A stretch of DNA of 20,243 nt, from assembly GCA_036011305.1 (NCBI GenBank), contig DASCNA010000057.1:1-20243 (forward strand), written 5' to 3'. Below the pieces are notes generated by a model. That model saw nothing but the letters and a program-made list of their open reading frames with translations. It was not told the origin of the DNA and ran no database searches. Position numbers and translations under genes: made by a program. How positions within the stretch are numbered: position 1 is the first letter of the stretch; each line of letters opens with the position of its first letter. Of the stretch, positions 1 through 7,936 are shown one piece after another. This DNA is from DASCNA01 sp036011305 (GTDB lineage Bacteria > Verrucomicrobiota > Lentisphaeria > Victivallales > GWF2-38-69).

Positions 1-2173
1 TGGAAAAAAATGTTATAAATATTTTCATGATAGAGAAGATGTATGTCCCTGGTGTCAAAATAATATTGTGTTTAAAGGTAAAACTGTTCGTTGGGAATGG
101 TTTTCAGATAAAACACAAAATCATTATGACTTATTTGATCTTCATTTTACTACCGAAGACGGCACTGTATATAAATTTGAAATTTTCGTTGATATCACAG
201 ATTCAAAACTTACTAGTAAACAATTAAGCAGTTATAGAAAAGATCTTGAGATAAACTTAATAGAACGTGTCAATGAATTAAACAGCATTTCCGATTCAGA
301 AAAAAATCAGATAAAAAGCCTTGCTAAGTTTCCTGTAGAAAATCCACATCCGGTATTCAGAGTATCTAAACAAGGTAAAATATTATATTCAAATGAACCG
401 GCAAATCTTATACAGGTAAAATTTTTAAATGAAACCGGCAGCAATATAGATGAAGACTTTAAAAATGCCATAAACAGTGCACTTAATTATAATAAAACTA
501 TGTCAATAGAGAAAAAGATACATGGTAAAATATATATATTTTTCATCATACCTGTAGTTAATTCCGACTATTTAAATATTTACGGTTTTGATATTACTGC
601 ACAAAAAGATGTAAAAAATAAACTTCAAAATAAAAACGATAGATTAAATTCACTGATCAATAATATTCCGGAAGTTTTTTACTCTGCAAAAGCAGATGAA
701 ACCGGAGCTATTTTATATATATCTGATAGATGGGAAGAATGGACAGGTTATAGCCCTGATGAATGTTATAAAAATGCAAACATATGGCCTAAATCGATAC
801 ATCCTGATGATCTTAACAATGCACTAACTCATTATAAAAATGCAATAATAAACAAAAAAAATAATGTTTCTGAATATCGTCTCATTCATAAAGATACTGG
901 TAAAATTAGATATGTATATGATCACGGAACTCCTATTGCAGACAAGGATGGCAAAATATTTAGATATGATGGTATAGTTGCTGACATAACTTCTTACAAA
1001 AAACTTGAAAAGGAGGCTTTAGATGTTCAGAAAATGGAAGCAATATCAACATTAACAAGAGGATTGGGTCATGAATTCAATAATATTATCGGTATCATAG
1101 CCGGCTTTACCGAATTATTGCAGGACAAAAATATTATTTCTCAGGAACGTGATAAATATCTGGATCAAATATTAAGACAAACAGAAAGAGCAGAAAAATT
1201 AGTCAAAAATCTATCTGTTTTCGGCTCTAATAAAGAATGTGATTATAAACCTTTAAATCTCAACCCAATAATAAACGAATCAATTAATATGATAAGAGTT
1301 ATGCTACCAGCCAACATTGTCCTGGAAGAAAATATTAATAACAATTGTTCGTCAATTCTTGGTAGCTCTAATCAGATCCAGCAGATTATTATTAACATTT
1401 GTAATAATTCCAGCCATTCAATGAAAGATAATGGAGGTATACTTAAAATAGACCTATATGAAGTTAAGAATACTGATAATTCTATTTTCGATAAAAATAT
1501 AACTTCTTTTATAGTTTTATGCATAAAAGATAATGGTTGCGGAATCTCTGATGAAAATTTAAGGAAAATATTTACTCCTTTTTATACATCAAAAAAAGTA
1601 GGTGAAGGGAGCGGCCTTGGACTTTCTGTAGTTCACAGTATTGTCACTAGTCATAAAGGAAAAATCACAGTTGACAGTAAAATTGGAGTTGGGACTGCGG
1701 TTAATATTTATTTTCCAATTATAGAGTTTGAAAAAAAATCTGATTCTCAAGGAAAGATTACTAAATCTGGCGTAAAAGGTATAGAACATATCCTGCTGGT
1801 AGAAGATGAACTTTCACTGGCGAAGGTATTTATTCTATCCTTAACCAGACTTGGCTATAAAGTAACGCATGTTAAAAATGGGAAAGAAGCTTTAACTGCA
1901 ATTGAACAACAGCCTAAAAGTTTTAATTTAATATTCACAGATCATATCATGCCGGTAATGACAGGTCTGGAGTTAAGTAAAAAGCTAGCTGAATCAAAAT
2001 ATAAAATTCCAATTATTCTTACTACAGGTGATTCTGGTTTAATATCTAAAGATGAAATGCATGGATACGGCATTTCTGAAATATTAGCAAAACCAGTTAA
2101 AATATTCACTTTAACTAAATTAATTCAAAGGCTGACACGAGAAAAACAAGATGAAAAAAATTCTAATTGTTGA
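1..2173 (+). CDS. Hybrid PAS sensor histidine kinase with C-terminal receiver (5' truncated)
   Basis: Sensor kinase that should autophosphorylate a histidine in response to a PAS-sensed signal and pass phosphate to its own receiver. The frame is open from base 2, so the GTG at 68 is internal and the true start lies left of the window. The extra codons contain a C-P-W-C motif (bases 44-55) followed by the end of a first PAS domain. Then come a second PAS (about 325-610), a third PAS of PAS_3 type (about 640-990), a dimerisation helix with the H-box G-H-E-F-N-N (His codon 1070-1072), and a HATPase domain with N-I-C-N-N, D-N-G-C-G and G-S-G-L-G-L motifs. The receiver (about 1785-2145) has an E-D-E acidic pocket, phospho-acceptor Asp at 1940-1942 and a K-P motif. 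No transmembrane segment is visible in this part, so it may be cytoplasmic unless the missing N-terminus is membrane-bound. It overlaps the next receiver gene by 23 nt. The signal is unknown. Confidence 0.93.
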   Translation, partial: GKKCYKYFHDREDVCPWCQNNIVFKGKTVRWEWFSDKTQNHYDLFDLHFTTEDGTVYKFEIFVDITDSKLTSKQLSSYRKDLEINLIERVNELNSISDSEKNQIKSLAKFPVENPHPVFRVSKQGKILYSNEPANLIQVKFLNETGSNIDEDFKNAINSALNYNKTMSIEKKIHGKIYIFFIIPVVNSDYLNIYGFDITAQKDVKNKLQNKNDRLNSLINNIPEVFYSAKADETGAILYISDRWEEWTGYSPDECYKNANIWPKSIHPDDLNNALTHYKNAIINKKNNVSEYRLIHKDTGKIRYVYDHGTPIADKDGKIFRYDGIVADITSYKKLEKEALDVQKMEAISTLTRGLGHEFNNIIGIIAGFTELLQDKNIISQERDKYLDQILRQTERAEKLVKNLSVFGSNKECDYKPLNLNPIINESINMIRVMLPANIVLEENINNNCSSILGSSNQIQQIIINICNNSSHSMKDNGGILKIDLYEVKNTDNSIFDKNITSFIVLCIKDNGCGISDENLRKIFTPFYTSKKVGEGSGLGLSVVHSIVTSHKGKITVDSKIGVGTAVNIYFPIIEFEKKSDSQGKITKSGVKGIEHILLVEDELSLAKVFILSLTRLGYKVTHVKNGKEALTAIEQQPKSFNLIFTDHIMPVMTGLELSKKLAESKYKIPIILTTGDSGLISKDEMHGYGISEILAKPVKIFTLTKLIQRLTREKQDEKNSNC

Positions 2174-2528
2174 TGATAATGCTGATTATAGATATTTACT
2201 GAGAACTGCACTGGAAAAATCAGGGTACGAAGTAGATGAAGCCGAAGATGGTATCACTGTAGAAAAAATATTTTTCCAAAAAGCATCTGACGTAATTATT
2301 ATGGATCTTTTTTTACCTAAAAGAGACGGTATTCATGCAATCAGCAGTATCAAAAATAAATTTTCAAATATAAAAATAATAGCTATTTCAGGTGTCTCAT
2401 CAATCGGAAGAACTAATATATTACTAAACAAAGCCTTAGAATACGGCGCTGACATAACAATGACTAAACCAATAAAGATAGAAGAACTGTTGAGTAATAT
2501 AAAAAGACTCACAAATAATGAAAACTGA
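2151..2528 (+). CDS. Stand-alone response-regulator receiver (CheY-like)
   Basis: Single receiver domain of 125 residues with no output domain, expected to accept phosphate from the upstream hybrid kinase or to act as a phosphorelay intermediate. The protein begins M-K-K-I-L-I-V-D-D-N, giving the acidic pocket D8/D9. The phospho-acceptor is D52 (M-D-L-F-L-P) and the conserved lysine is K106 (T-K-P). The length is typical of CheY/Spo0F-type proteins. The ATG at 2151 lies inside the end of the kinase gene, so the two are translationally coupled and very probably partners. Since neither gene encodes a DNA-binding domain, the output must lie elsewhere. One candidate is the HD-GYP protein at 15425, which carries a related PAS domain, but that link is inference. 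Confidence 0.92.
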   Translation: MKKILIVDDNADYRYLLRTALEKSGYEVDEAEDGITVEKIFFQKASDVIIMDLFLPKRDGIHAISSIKNKFSNIKIIAISGVSSIGRTNILLNKALEYGADITMTKPIKIEELLSNIKRLTNNEN

Positions 2529-2584
2529 CTTGAGCGCCTAAAAAGCTTGAATTCTTTATTACTCACTTGCCGTATCAGTATTAT

Positions 2585-3328
2585 CTACTTAAATTCATTT
2601 ACTATATCTTTAGCTGCATCACTCAAAAGAAGAATATCGGCACTGATGGTCATCAATGAAAAACCGTCAGAAATAAATTTCTCAGCAGCCTGAGTATTTG
2701 AAGTAAAAATACTTAAAGGCATATTGGATTTTATACAGGTATCCCGTACTTTTGATATTGCTTTTAGCACCTCAGGTGAATCTACCTGCCCTGTTTTCCC
2801 CAAACTATCTGATAAGTCCAAAGGGCCGATAAAAACAGCATCAAGACCTTCTACTTTCACTATATCATTAATTAAAGCTACAGCTTCCTTATTTTCTATT
2901 TGAATGATAGTAACAATGTTATCATTAGCATTCTTAAGGTATTCATGAAAATTTTGACCATATTTATTAGCTCGCCCTATTCCGGTACATCTTTCACCAA
3001 TTGGGCGGTATTTTGAATATTTAACAACGTTTTCAATCTGTTCAATATCCTTTATTTGAGGAATTATTATTCCGGATGCACCTATATCTAAACATTTTTT
3101 AATCCATACTTCATCATCGGACGGACAACGTACTACACAGGGTATATTAACCGCCTGGATTATTTGCTGAATGTTTTTTATATCCATAATGGAATGCTCA
3201 AAGTCAACAAATAACCAATCAAAGCCTGCATTTTCAAGAATTTCTGCAATCTCAGGGCTTGGTAAAGATATATCAGTACCAATCATTAGTTCTTTATCTA
3301 ACAGCCTTTTCTTGAATGACTTCTGCAT
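2585..3328 (-). CDS. HpcH/HpaI-family aldolase (2-keto-3-deoxy sugar acid aldolase-like)
   Basis: Class II, metal-dependent pyruvate aldolase family, which reversibly cleaves 2-keto-3-deoxy acids to pyruvate and an aldehyde (4-hydroxy-2-oxoheptanedioate or 2-keto-3-deoxy-L-rhamnonate types). Visible family landmarks are F-E-H with catalytic H45, R67, the metal ligand E145 in I-Q-I-E-N-K, and metal ligand D171 in G-P-L-D-L-S. The length of 247 residues is normal and there is no signal peptide, so it is cytoplasmic. The ATG at 3328 follows a GGTGAT ribosome site. It is the last gene of the minus-strand run but is separated from the preceding propeller gene by 193 nt, so it may have its own promoter. 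Sequence alone does not settle which keto-acid is used; the sugar locus upstream makes a sugar-acid substrate more likely than an aromatic-degradation intermediate. Confidence 0.9.
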   Translation of the reverse strand: MQKSFKKRLLDKELMIGTDISLPSPEIAEILENAGFDWLFVDFEHSIMDIKNIQQIIQAVNIPCVVRCPSDDEVWIKKCLDIGASGIIIPQIKDIEQIENVVKYSKYRPIGERCTGIGRANKYGQNFHEYLKNANDNIVTIIQIENKEAVALINDIVKVEGLDAVFIGPLDLSDSLGKTGQVDSPEVLKAISKVRDTCIKSNMPLSIFTSNTQAAEKFISDGFSLMTISADILLLSDAAKDIVNEFK

Positions 3329-3521
3329 GATATCACCATATGTTTCATTAAATTATAATAATACAGATTATAAAATAACTTTATATTTAAAAATCTATAA
3401 CAATTGAATTCATGTGATTTTAACTTGATTTCAAAACTGTCATTATCAATAATCAATTTTTAAAATCTTCTTCATCATTAATGCCATGCCCTATACAAGA
3501 GTTAATATCTATGAATTTATA
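3329..3521. other. 193-nt intergenic gap inside the minus-strand run
   Basis: This AT-rich gap lies between the second propeller gene and the aldolase. On the minus strand it carries two TATAAT hexamers (plus-strand ATTATA at 3352-3357 and 3367-3372), about 24 and 39 nt upstream of the aldolase start. I see no convincing -35 partner for either. It is much longer than the other gaps in the run (4-79 nt), which suggests a separate aldolase transcript. No gene is seen in it. Confidence 0.35.
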
Positions 3522-4742
3522 TTATTCTATAACTTTTGTAGCTACTGTTTTTTTTACATTCAACTGTGATTCAAAAAGTTCTTTTTTGATTTTTAAAAAA
3601 CTGGGGTAATACACATTCTGCCATTGCCATAATGTTTTTAAACTCCTGGTATTACTGGCAAAAGTAAATATCATATCTCCCTGATCATCTGTTAAATCAG
3701 GGTGATATTTTCCGGCATATATATTAAGATCTGCAGGTATTTCTTTTTGTCTAAAAAGATTCTTATAGAGAATATGCTGTTTAGACCAGGGACCAGTTAG
3801 TGCTTTTGCTGTTCTATATACTAAGTTTGAATTGCCAGGTTGTTTATTTTTAGTGTTATATGCCGTTTGAAACATTACATACTTTCCATCGGTCAGTTTA
3901 GTTACTGTGAATTCATTTTGCCCTTCATTCCACAATTTTTTAGGCTTTAGATTTCTAGATTTCATTAAATTGTTTTCTACCCAGCCTCTATCAGTCCACC
4001 ACTGTGGATTCGATAAAAAAGGTCTTTTATACATAAAAACATGCAGCGGCCAGCGGGCAAGATACATATTATTGCCGATTTTAGCATTATTTCCACCAAA
4101 TGCATAAAGGTAATTTTGATCTACTATCACACCCCCTGAACCTAGCAGTATTTCAAATGGTTTATATTTTGCAGTTCTCAGCCAGTCAATTTTCCATTTA
4201 TCAGGTGTTTGTTTAATATTTGTAATTTTAGCCGTCTGCCAACCTGCTATATCAAATTCCCAGTCATTATCAGCAGGTTTAATATCCATAAAGAAAATTA
4301 TTAATGTCTTATGATCCGGAAGCAGTACTCCATCTCCCGGCCATAACCAGTTATCTTTACCTGTTAAATTACTCTTAAAAAAAGACTCAGGTTTACTGAT
4401 ACTATTGTTGTTACCCCAGTAATATTTAATAGAAGCTTTGGCAGGGTTCAAACCTGTCATAATACCCACACTGTTTCTAGGCATTTTTATATGATCAGGA
4501 GATCTTGGAATAAACTTATCACTGTTAGAAACAAGAGTATCTCCGAAGAGCCACAGAACTCTGTTATTTCCCAAAGGTATGGAATATGCATCGTCAGAAC
4601 CGCGCCAGTGAGGGCTATGTTTGAATAAGTTGTTCGCAACAGTCCATTGTGCAGAAGATGAATTAGAATTAACAGCTAGTAAAGCATAACAGTTTAATAT
4701 CAACAATAAAGCAATGCCAATTACTAAGTTTATTTTTTTCAT
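3522..4742 (-). CDS. Secreted propeller-like protein, paralogue 2 (DUF4185/DUF5005-like)
   Basis: Exported protein of 406 residues with unknown biochemical activity. Residues 1-24 form a signal peptide (M-K-K-I-N, a long hydrophobic stretch, then L-A-V-N-S), so it acts outside the cytoplasm. The mature part begins Q-W-T and carries repeated short aromatic and beta-rich motifs: G-S-D-D-A-Y-S, L-W-L-F-G-D-T-L, N-W-L-W-P-G-D, I-I-F-F-M, L-A-R-W-P-L and N-P-Q-W-W-T. This pattern is reminiscent of five-bladed propeller domains such as DUF4185/DUF5005, which are found near glycan-use genes; that assignment is from memory of motifs and is moderate at best. It is a clear paralogue of the protein encoded at 10351-11520, sharing most positions across the first 190 residues. 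The ATG at 4742 follows a GAGGGAT ribosome site. It may bind or cleave an extracellular glycan; catalytic residues cannot be assigned. Confidence 0.85.
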   Translation of the reverse strand: MKKINLVIGIALLLILNCYALLAVNSNSSSAQWTVANNLFKHSPHWRGSDDAYSIPLGNNRVLWLFGDTLVSNSDKFIPRSPDHIKMPRNSVGIMTGLNPAKASIKYYWGNNNSISKPESFFKSNLTGKDNWLWPGDGVLLPDHKTLIIFFMDIKPADNDWEFDIAGWQTAKITNIKQTPDKWKIDWLRTAKYKPFEILLGSGGVIVDQNYLYAFGGNNAKIGNNMYLARWPLHVFMYKRPFLSNPQWWTDRGWVENNLMKSRNLKPKKLWNEGQNEFTVTKLTDGKYVMFQTAYNTKNKQPGNSNLVYRTAKALTGPWSKQHILYKNLFRQKEIPADLNIYAGKYHPDLTDDQGDMIFTFASNTRSLKTLWQWQNVYYPSFLKIKKELFESQLNVKKTVATKVIE

Positions 4743-4821
4743 TATATCCCTCTTGCATTAAAATTATTCAAATATTAGTAACTTGCTTTAATTGTAGCAT
4801 AATACACCGAAATTCGAATAT

Positions 4822-7071
4822 CTATTTAATTATATTCAGTCCTTCATCATTGCTGTTTATTGAATAATATTCATCTTTATATTTTATATTTAACAGTGAT
4901 CCTGTGAATCCTCGTGATTTACTAGAATCCAATAATATTTCATCTTTAGTATAATTTGGATTAAAACCGAAAAAGTATTGGATAATAGAATTTGCAAAGG
5001 CTACTCCACCGCTGCATTCTCTGTTAACAAGATCTCTCGTTGCTATGCGGACATCTGCATTATAGCTGTGCTTATCAGGCCCAAACAGTTCTCTTGCCTG
5101 TGAAAAGTTTCCTTCTTTCGTGACATCTTCGCAGTTGCGGATTATTTCTACAGCTTTATTCCATTCTCCGAATAATCCCATAACATCAGCTGTCTGTGCA
5201 GGCCATGCATCATATGCTCCTAATGGTCCATGATCTGCTCTATCAGAGTAATCAGCCGCAGGATCTTTTAATGATTGAGCTCTCATCCAGGTGGCAGTAA
5301 GAAGTTCATTTTCGACGAAGGCACTCATTTCTTTTTTCATTGCATCGGTTAAATATCCTGTCATAAACTTGCCTATAGTAATAAAGTCATAGCAGTGTCT
5401 CATTTCAACTTTACTGCCATCTCTATGCAGGCTGTTCCATACTCCTTCCCCGGAAGCATATAAATCCAACACATGTTTTGCTAATATTTCTGCTTCATTT
5501 CTTAATTGCTCAGCTTTATCACTATTGCCGGCAATTTCATAAAAATCGGCGGCAGTATTCATCATCCATACATTAGCAGCGTTAAACGAAGGTACTTTAT
5601 GAATATAAGTAGGGACACATTCAAGCAAATTAACTGCTTCACCGTAATCTGCTAAAAAATCCCCTTCCCTAACATATTGTTTCCATGCAGTGGCTAAGTT
5701 TTCCATTTGCTGAAGTATTGTGATTTCACCTATGTTTTCAGCAAGACATACATTGTCTTCACCGTGCATCTCAGCATAAGTACCTTCTGATAATGAAAAG
5801 ATTTTTTCGTTCAGAAAATCTTTATCATGAGTTATGTTTAGATATGTAGAAATCATTTTAAAAATATTCATTCTGGTAGCACTATACATATTACCGACAC
5901 CACGCCCCCCAAGCATATCCTGACCGAAATATTTATCAATATCAATTTTAAGCCAGTTTCTTAAACACTGCTTCATTATTTCAGGGTCAAGTAAAGCGAA
6001 AACTGTAGACCACATAGATGTATCCCAGTAAAACATTACTGTAGCGCCAAGTCTGGGACTGCCTGTTAGATAACTTCTATCTAATACAGGCATATTTGTT
6101 CTATGAAGCATGAGCAGTGTTATAATGGCTATGTAGTACACACGTGACAACTTTTCATCATCTGTAACTAATATAGGAAGACTTCCAGAAAAATGATTAT
6201 TATCCACTGTAAAAGCATCATTAAATCTCTGCTGCCATAATGTTTTTGATTCTTCGAACAGCTCATCGAATCTATCAGACCAGATGCTGACAGTATTTAA
6301 AATATCTGATTTACTATCTCCAAAACCCATAACATAATCAATATTTTTTTCTTCTCCAGGCGATAAAGTTATTTCCCACTCCGAGTGCGCATAACAGCTG
6401 TCTGACACAATATTATCAGGAGTTTGAGAAAAGGCATATACAGTGCAGACATCATTTTTTAAATTTTTAATTAGTATATTATTATTTGCTTCAAATAATG
6501 TTGTTCTGTAATTTCTATTACTTGATAAAGGTTTATCTATATTACTTCTTATTTTTTCATTATCGAGAATAGCATTCCATGCTACATTTCTACTTCCGTT
6601 ATCCTCCGGATAGTCAGGCAGTCTATAAAACCAGTCCCAGTCCAGCGGTGATTTGTATTTGCTGATAATGCCAGCATGAACTATTTTTATTTTTAATGTT
6701 TTTGATATTTTACCAGTATTAGAAAATTTAATTTTAAATAGTACACCATTGTCTTCAAATACCATTCTAACTTTCGATTCGATATTAATACCATCATCAG
6801 CAGCTTTCCTTCTCTTAGCCTGATAGGGATACCATTTAAATTCATCAGCAGTATAAACTTTATCATTAATATAAAGAGCACCGCTGTGATGTCCCTGAGA
6901 GTAAGGAACGGAAACAAGCCAGCTTACTGATGCCAGATCTTTATTAACCTGCAAACAACCATGAAAGTTATGTACTGTAGGATACTGTGCCAGTTTATGA
7001 CCCGGTATCCATTCTCCTGCCAAATCATCCAGTAACGGTATCTTTTTAAATCCTTGAGTTTTATTTTTCAT
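4822..7071 (-). CDS. Cytoplasmic six-hairpin (alpha/alpha)6 glycosidase-like protein
   Basis: Probable glycoside hydrolase, 749 residues from the chosen start, no signal peptide, so it should act on imported sugars. The N-terminal third (about 1-270) is beta-rich, like the sandwich domain seen in GH63/GH37/GH78-type enzymes. From about residue 295 the helical part has motifs typical of six-hairpin enzymes: F-Y-W-D-T-S-M-W with D350, F-A-L-L-D-P-E, G-G-R-G-V-G-N and, near residue 621, Y-D-A-W-P. D350 is a candidate functional acid, but I cannot assign the catalytic pair or a CAZy family. The open frame reaches a TTG at 7086, but the ATG at 7071 is preferred because AGGTGAT lies just upstream and it starts 4 nt after the esterase stop. 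The tight spacing implies translational coupling with the SGNH gene. Confidence 0.85.
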   Translation of the reverse strand: MKNKTQGFKKIPLLDDLAGEWIPGHKLAQYPTVHNFHGCLQVNKDLASVSWLVSVPYSQGHHSGALYINDKVYTADEFKWYPYQAKRRKAADDGINIESKVRMVFEDNGVLFKIKFSNTGKISKTLKIKIVHAGIISKYKSPLDWDWFYRLPDYPEDNGSRNVAWNAILDNEKIRSNIDKPLSSNRNYRTTLFEANNNILIKNLKNDVCTVYAFSQTPDNIVSDSCYAHSEWEITLSPGEEKNIDYVMGFGDSKSDILNTVSIWSDRFDELFEESKTLWQQRFNDAFTVDNNHFSGSLPILVTDDEKLSRVYYIAIITLLMLHRTNMPVLDRSYLTGSPRLGATVMFYWDTSMWSTVFALLDPEIMKQCLRNWLKIDIDKYFGQDMLGGRGVGNMYSATRMNIFKMISTYLNITHDKDFLNEKIFSLSEGTYAEMHGEDNVCLAENIGEITILQQMENLATAWKQYVREGDFLADYGEAVNLLECVPTYIHKVPSFNAANVWMMNTAADFYEIAGNSDKAEQLRNEAEILAKHVLDLYASGEGVWNSLHRDGSKVEMRHCYDFITIGKFMTGYLTDAMKKEMSAFVENELLTATWMRAQSLKDPAADYSDRADHGPLGAYDAWPAQTADVMGLFGEWNKAVEIIRNCEDVTKEGNFSQARELFGPDKHSYNADVRIATRDLVNRECSGGVAFANSIIQYFFGFNPNYTKDEILLDSSKSRGFTGSLLNIKYKDEYYSINSNDEGLNIIK

Positions 7072-7075
7072 TCTA

Positions 7076-7906
7076 TCACCTATCAAATTTGCTCAATTTT
7101 TCTATCACTTCATTTACGATCAATGTGTGTCCTTCCAAAGAAGGGTGTAATCCATCTTCAAGAAACAATTTAGGGTCTGGATTATGCCCAAAAGCACTCC
7201 ATAAGTCTATGAATGTTTCCGATCGGTTTCTAATAAATTCAACAACAGGATATAGATTTTTATTTCTTATTATAAACTGAACCATTTTCATATAAGGATG
7301 ATTTTCCTGCATTTTATCAATCACTCTGGCAGGAGTTAACCATATCCATTTTGCAGAAGTTTGTGTCTTTGAATAATTGAAAAGCATTTTTAAATTTTCT
7401 TCTGTCTCTGAAATACTGACATTAACTTTACTAGGGAATAAACCATGCTCTCTAGCATCATTGGTGCCTGCCATACATAGTATCCAGTCAGGTTTATGAT
7501 TCACTACTCCTATAAATCTTGTTATCATCTGAGAAGTTGTGTCTCCAGATATACCAGCGTTTACAAACTTTATGTCCGGTGATATTGCCATATGTACTAT
7601 ATTCGTCAATATTTCAAACCATGACTGATAATCATCAGTTATACTGTCACCCAGAGCCACTATTGTCTCTCCTTGCCTGAATGGGATATTTTTAACCTGT
7701 TCAGCAAAATCACTGTTTTTGAGAAGCAGATCAGCAGCTCCTTTCGCATTATTTTTATAGCTATCTATAACATCTCTGTATTTATTCAATGTAAAATTAT
7801 ACATATCAGCAGCACACTGTTCGTTCATGCCCGGAAATATAGATAGAAATTTCTCCGGATGATTCAGTTGTAACATTTCCTCTAAGATGATAGGAAGTTC
7901 CGGCAT
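7076..7906 (-). CDS. SGNH/GDSL-family esterase
   Basis: Esterase of the SGNH hydrolase fold, 276 residues, without a signal peptide. All four blocks are visible: G-D-S-I-T with nucleophile S88, the block II glycine G121 in I-S-G-D-T, G-T-N-D with N149, and D-G-L-H with D251 and H254. About 75 residues precede the first block, more than in minimal members, and their role is unknown. The ATG at 7906 follows AGGAGA. It sits between the sugar porter (30-nt gap) and the glycosidase (4-nt gap), so removal of acetyl or other acyl groups from an imported sugar is the most reasonable role. That is inferred from context; lipid or other ester substrates remain possible. Confidence 0.93.
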   Translation of the reverse strand: MPELPIILEEMLQLNHPEKFLSIFPGMNEQCAADMYNFTLNKYRDVIDSYKNNAKGAADLLLKNSDFAEQVKNIPFRQGETIVALGDSITDDYQSWFEILTNIVHMAISPDIKFVNAGISGDTTSQMITRFIGVVNHKPDWILCMAGTNDAREHGLFPSKVNVSISETEENLKMLFNYSKTQTSAKWIWLTPARVIDKMQENHPYMKMVQFIIRNKNLYPVVEFIRNRSETFIDLWSAFGHNPDPKLFLEDGLHPSLEGHTLIVNEVIEKLSKFDR

Positions 7907-7936
7907 AATTATTTTCTCCTATTATTAATGACAGAA

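Noticed and set aside
27..227. Short plus-strand open frame at the left edge
   Set aside because: It runs out of frame under the kinase reading frame, which is open from base 2 and encodes recognisable PAS sequence.
2529..2584. Expected terminator between the convergent receiver and aldolase genes
   Set aside because: No stem-loop followed by a T-run could be found on either strand in these 56 bases.
4812..4819. ATTCGAAT palindrome after the glycosidase gene
   Set aside because: It has only eight bases, with no second copy nearby and no promoter context.
7071..7086. TTG at 7086 as the glycosidase start
   Set aside because: It would overlap the esterase stop, while the ATG at 7071 has AGGTGAT directly upstream.
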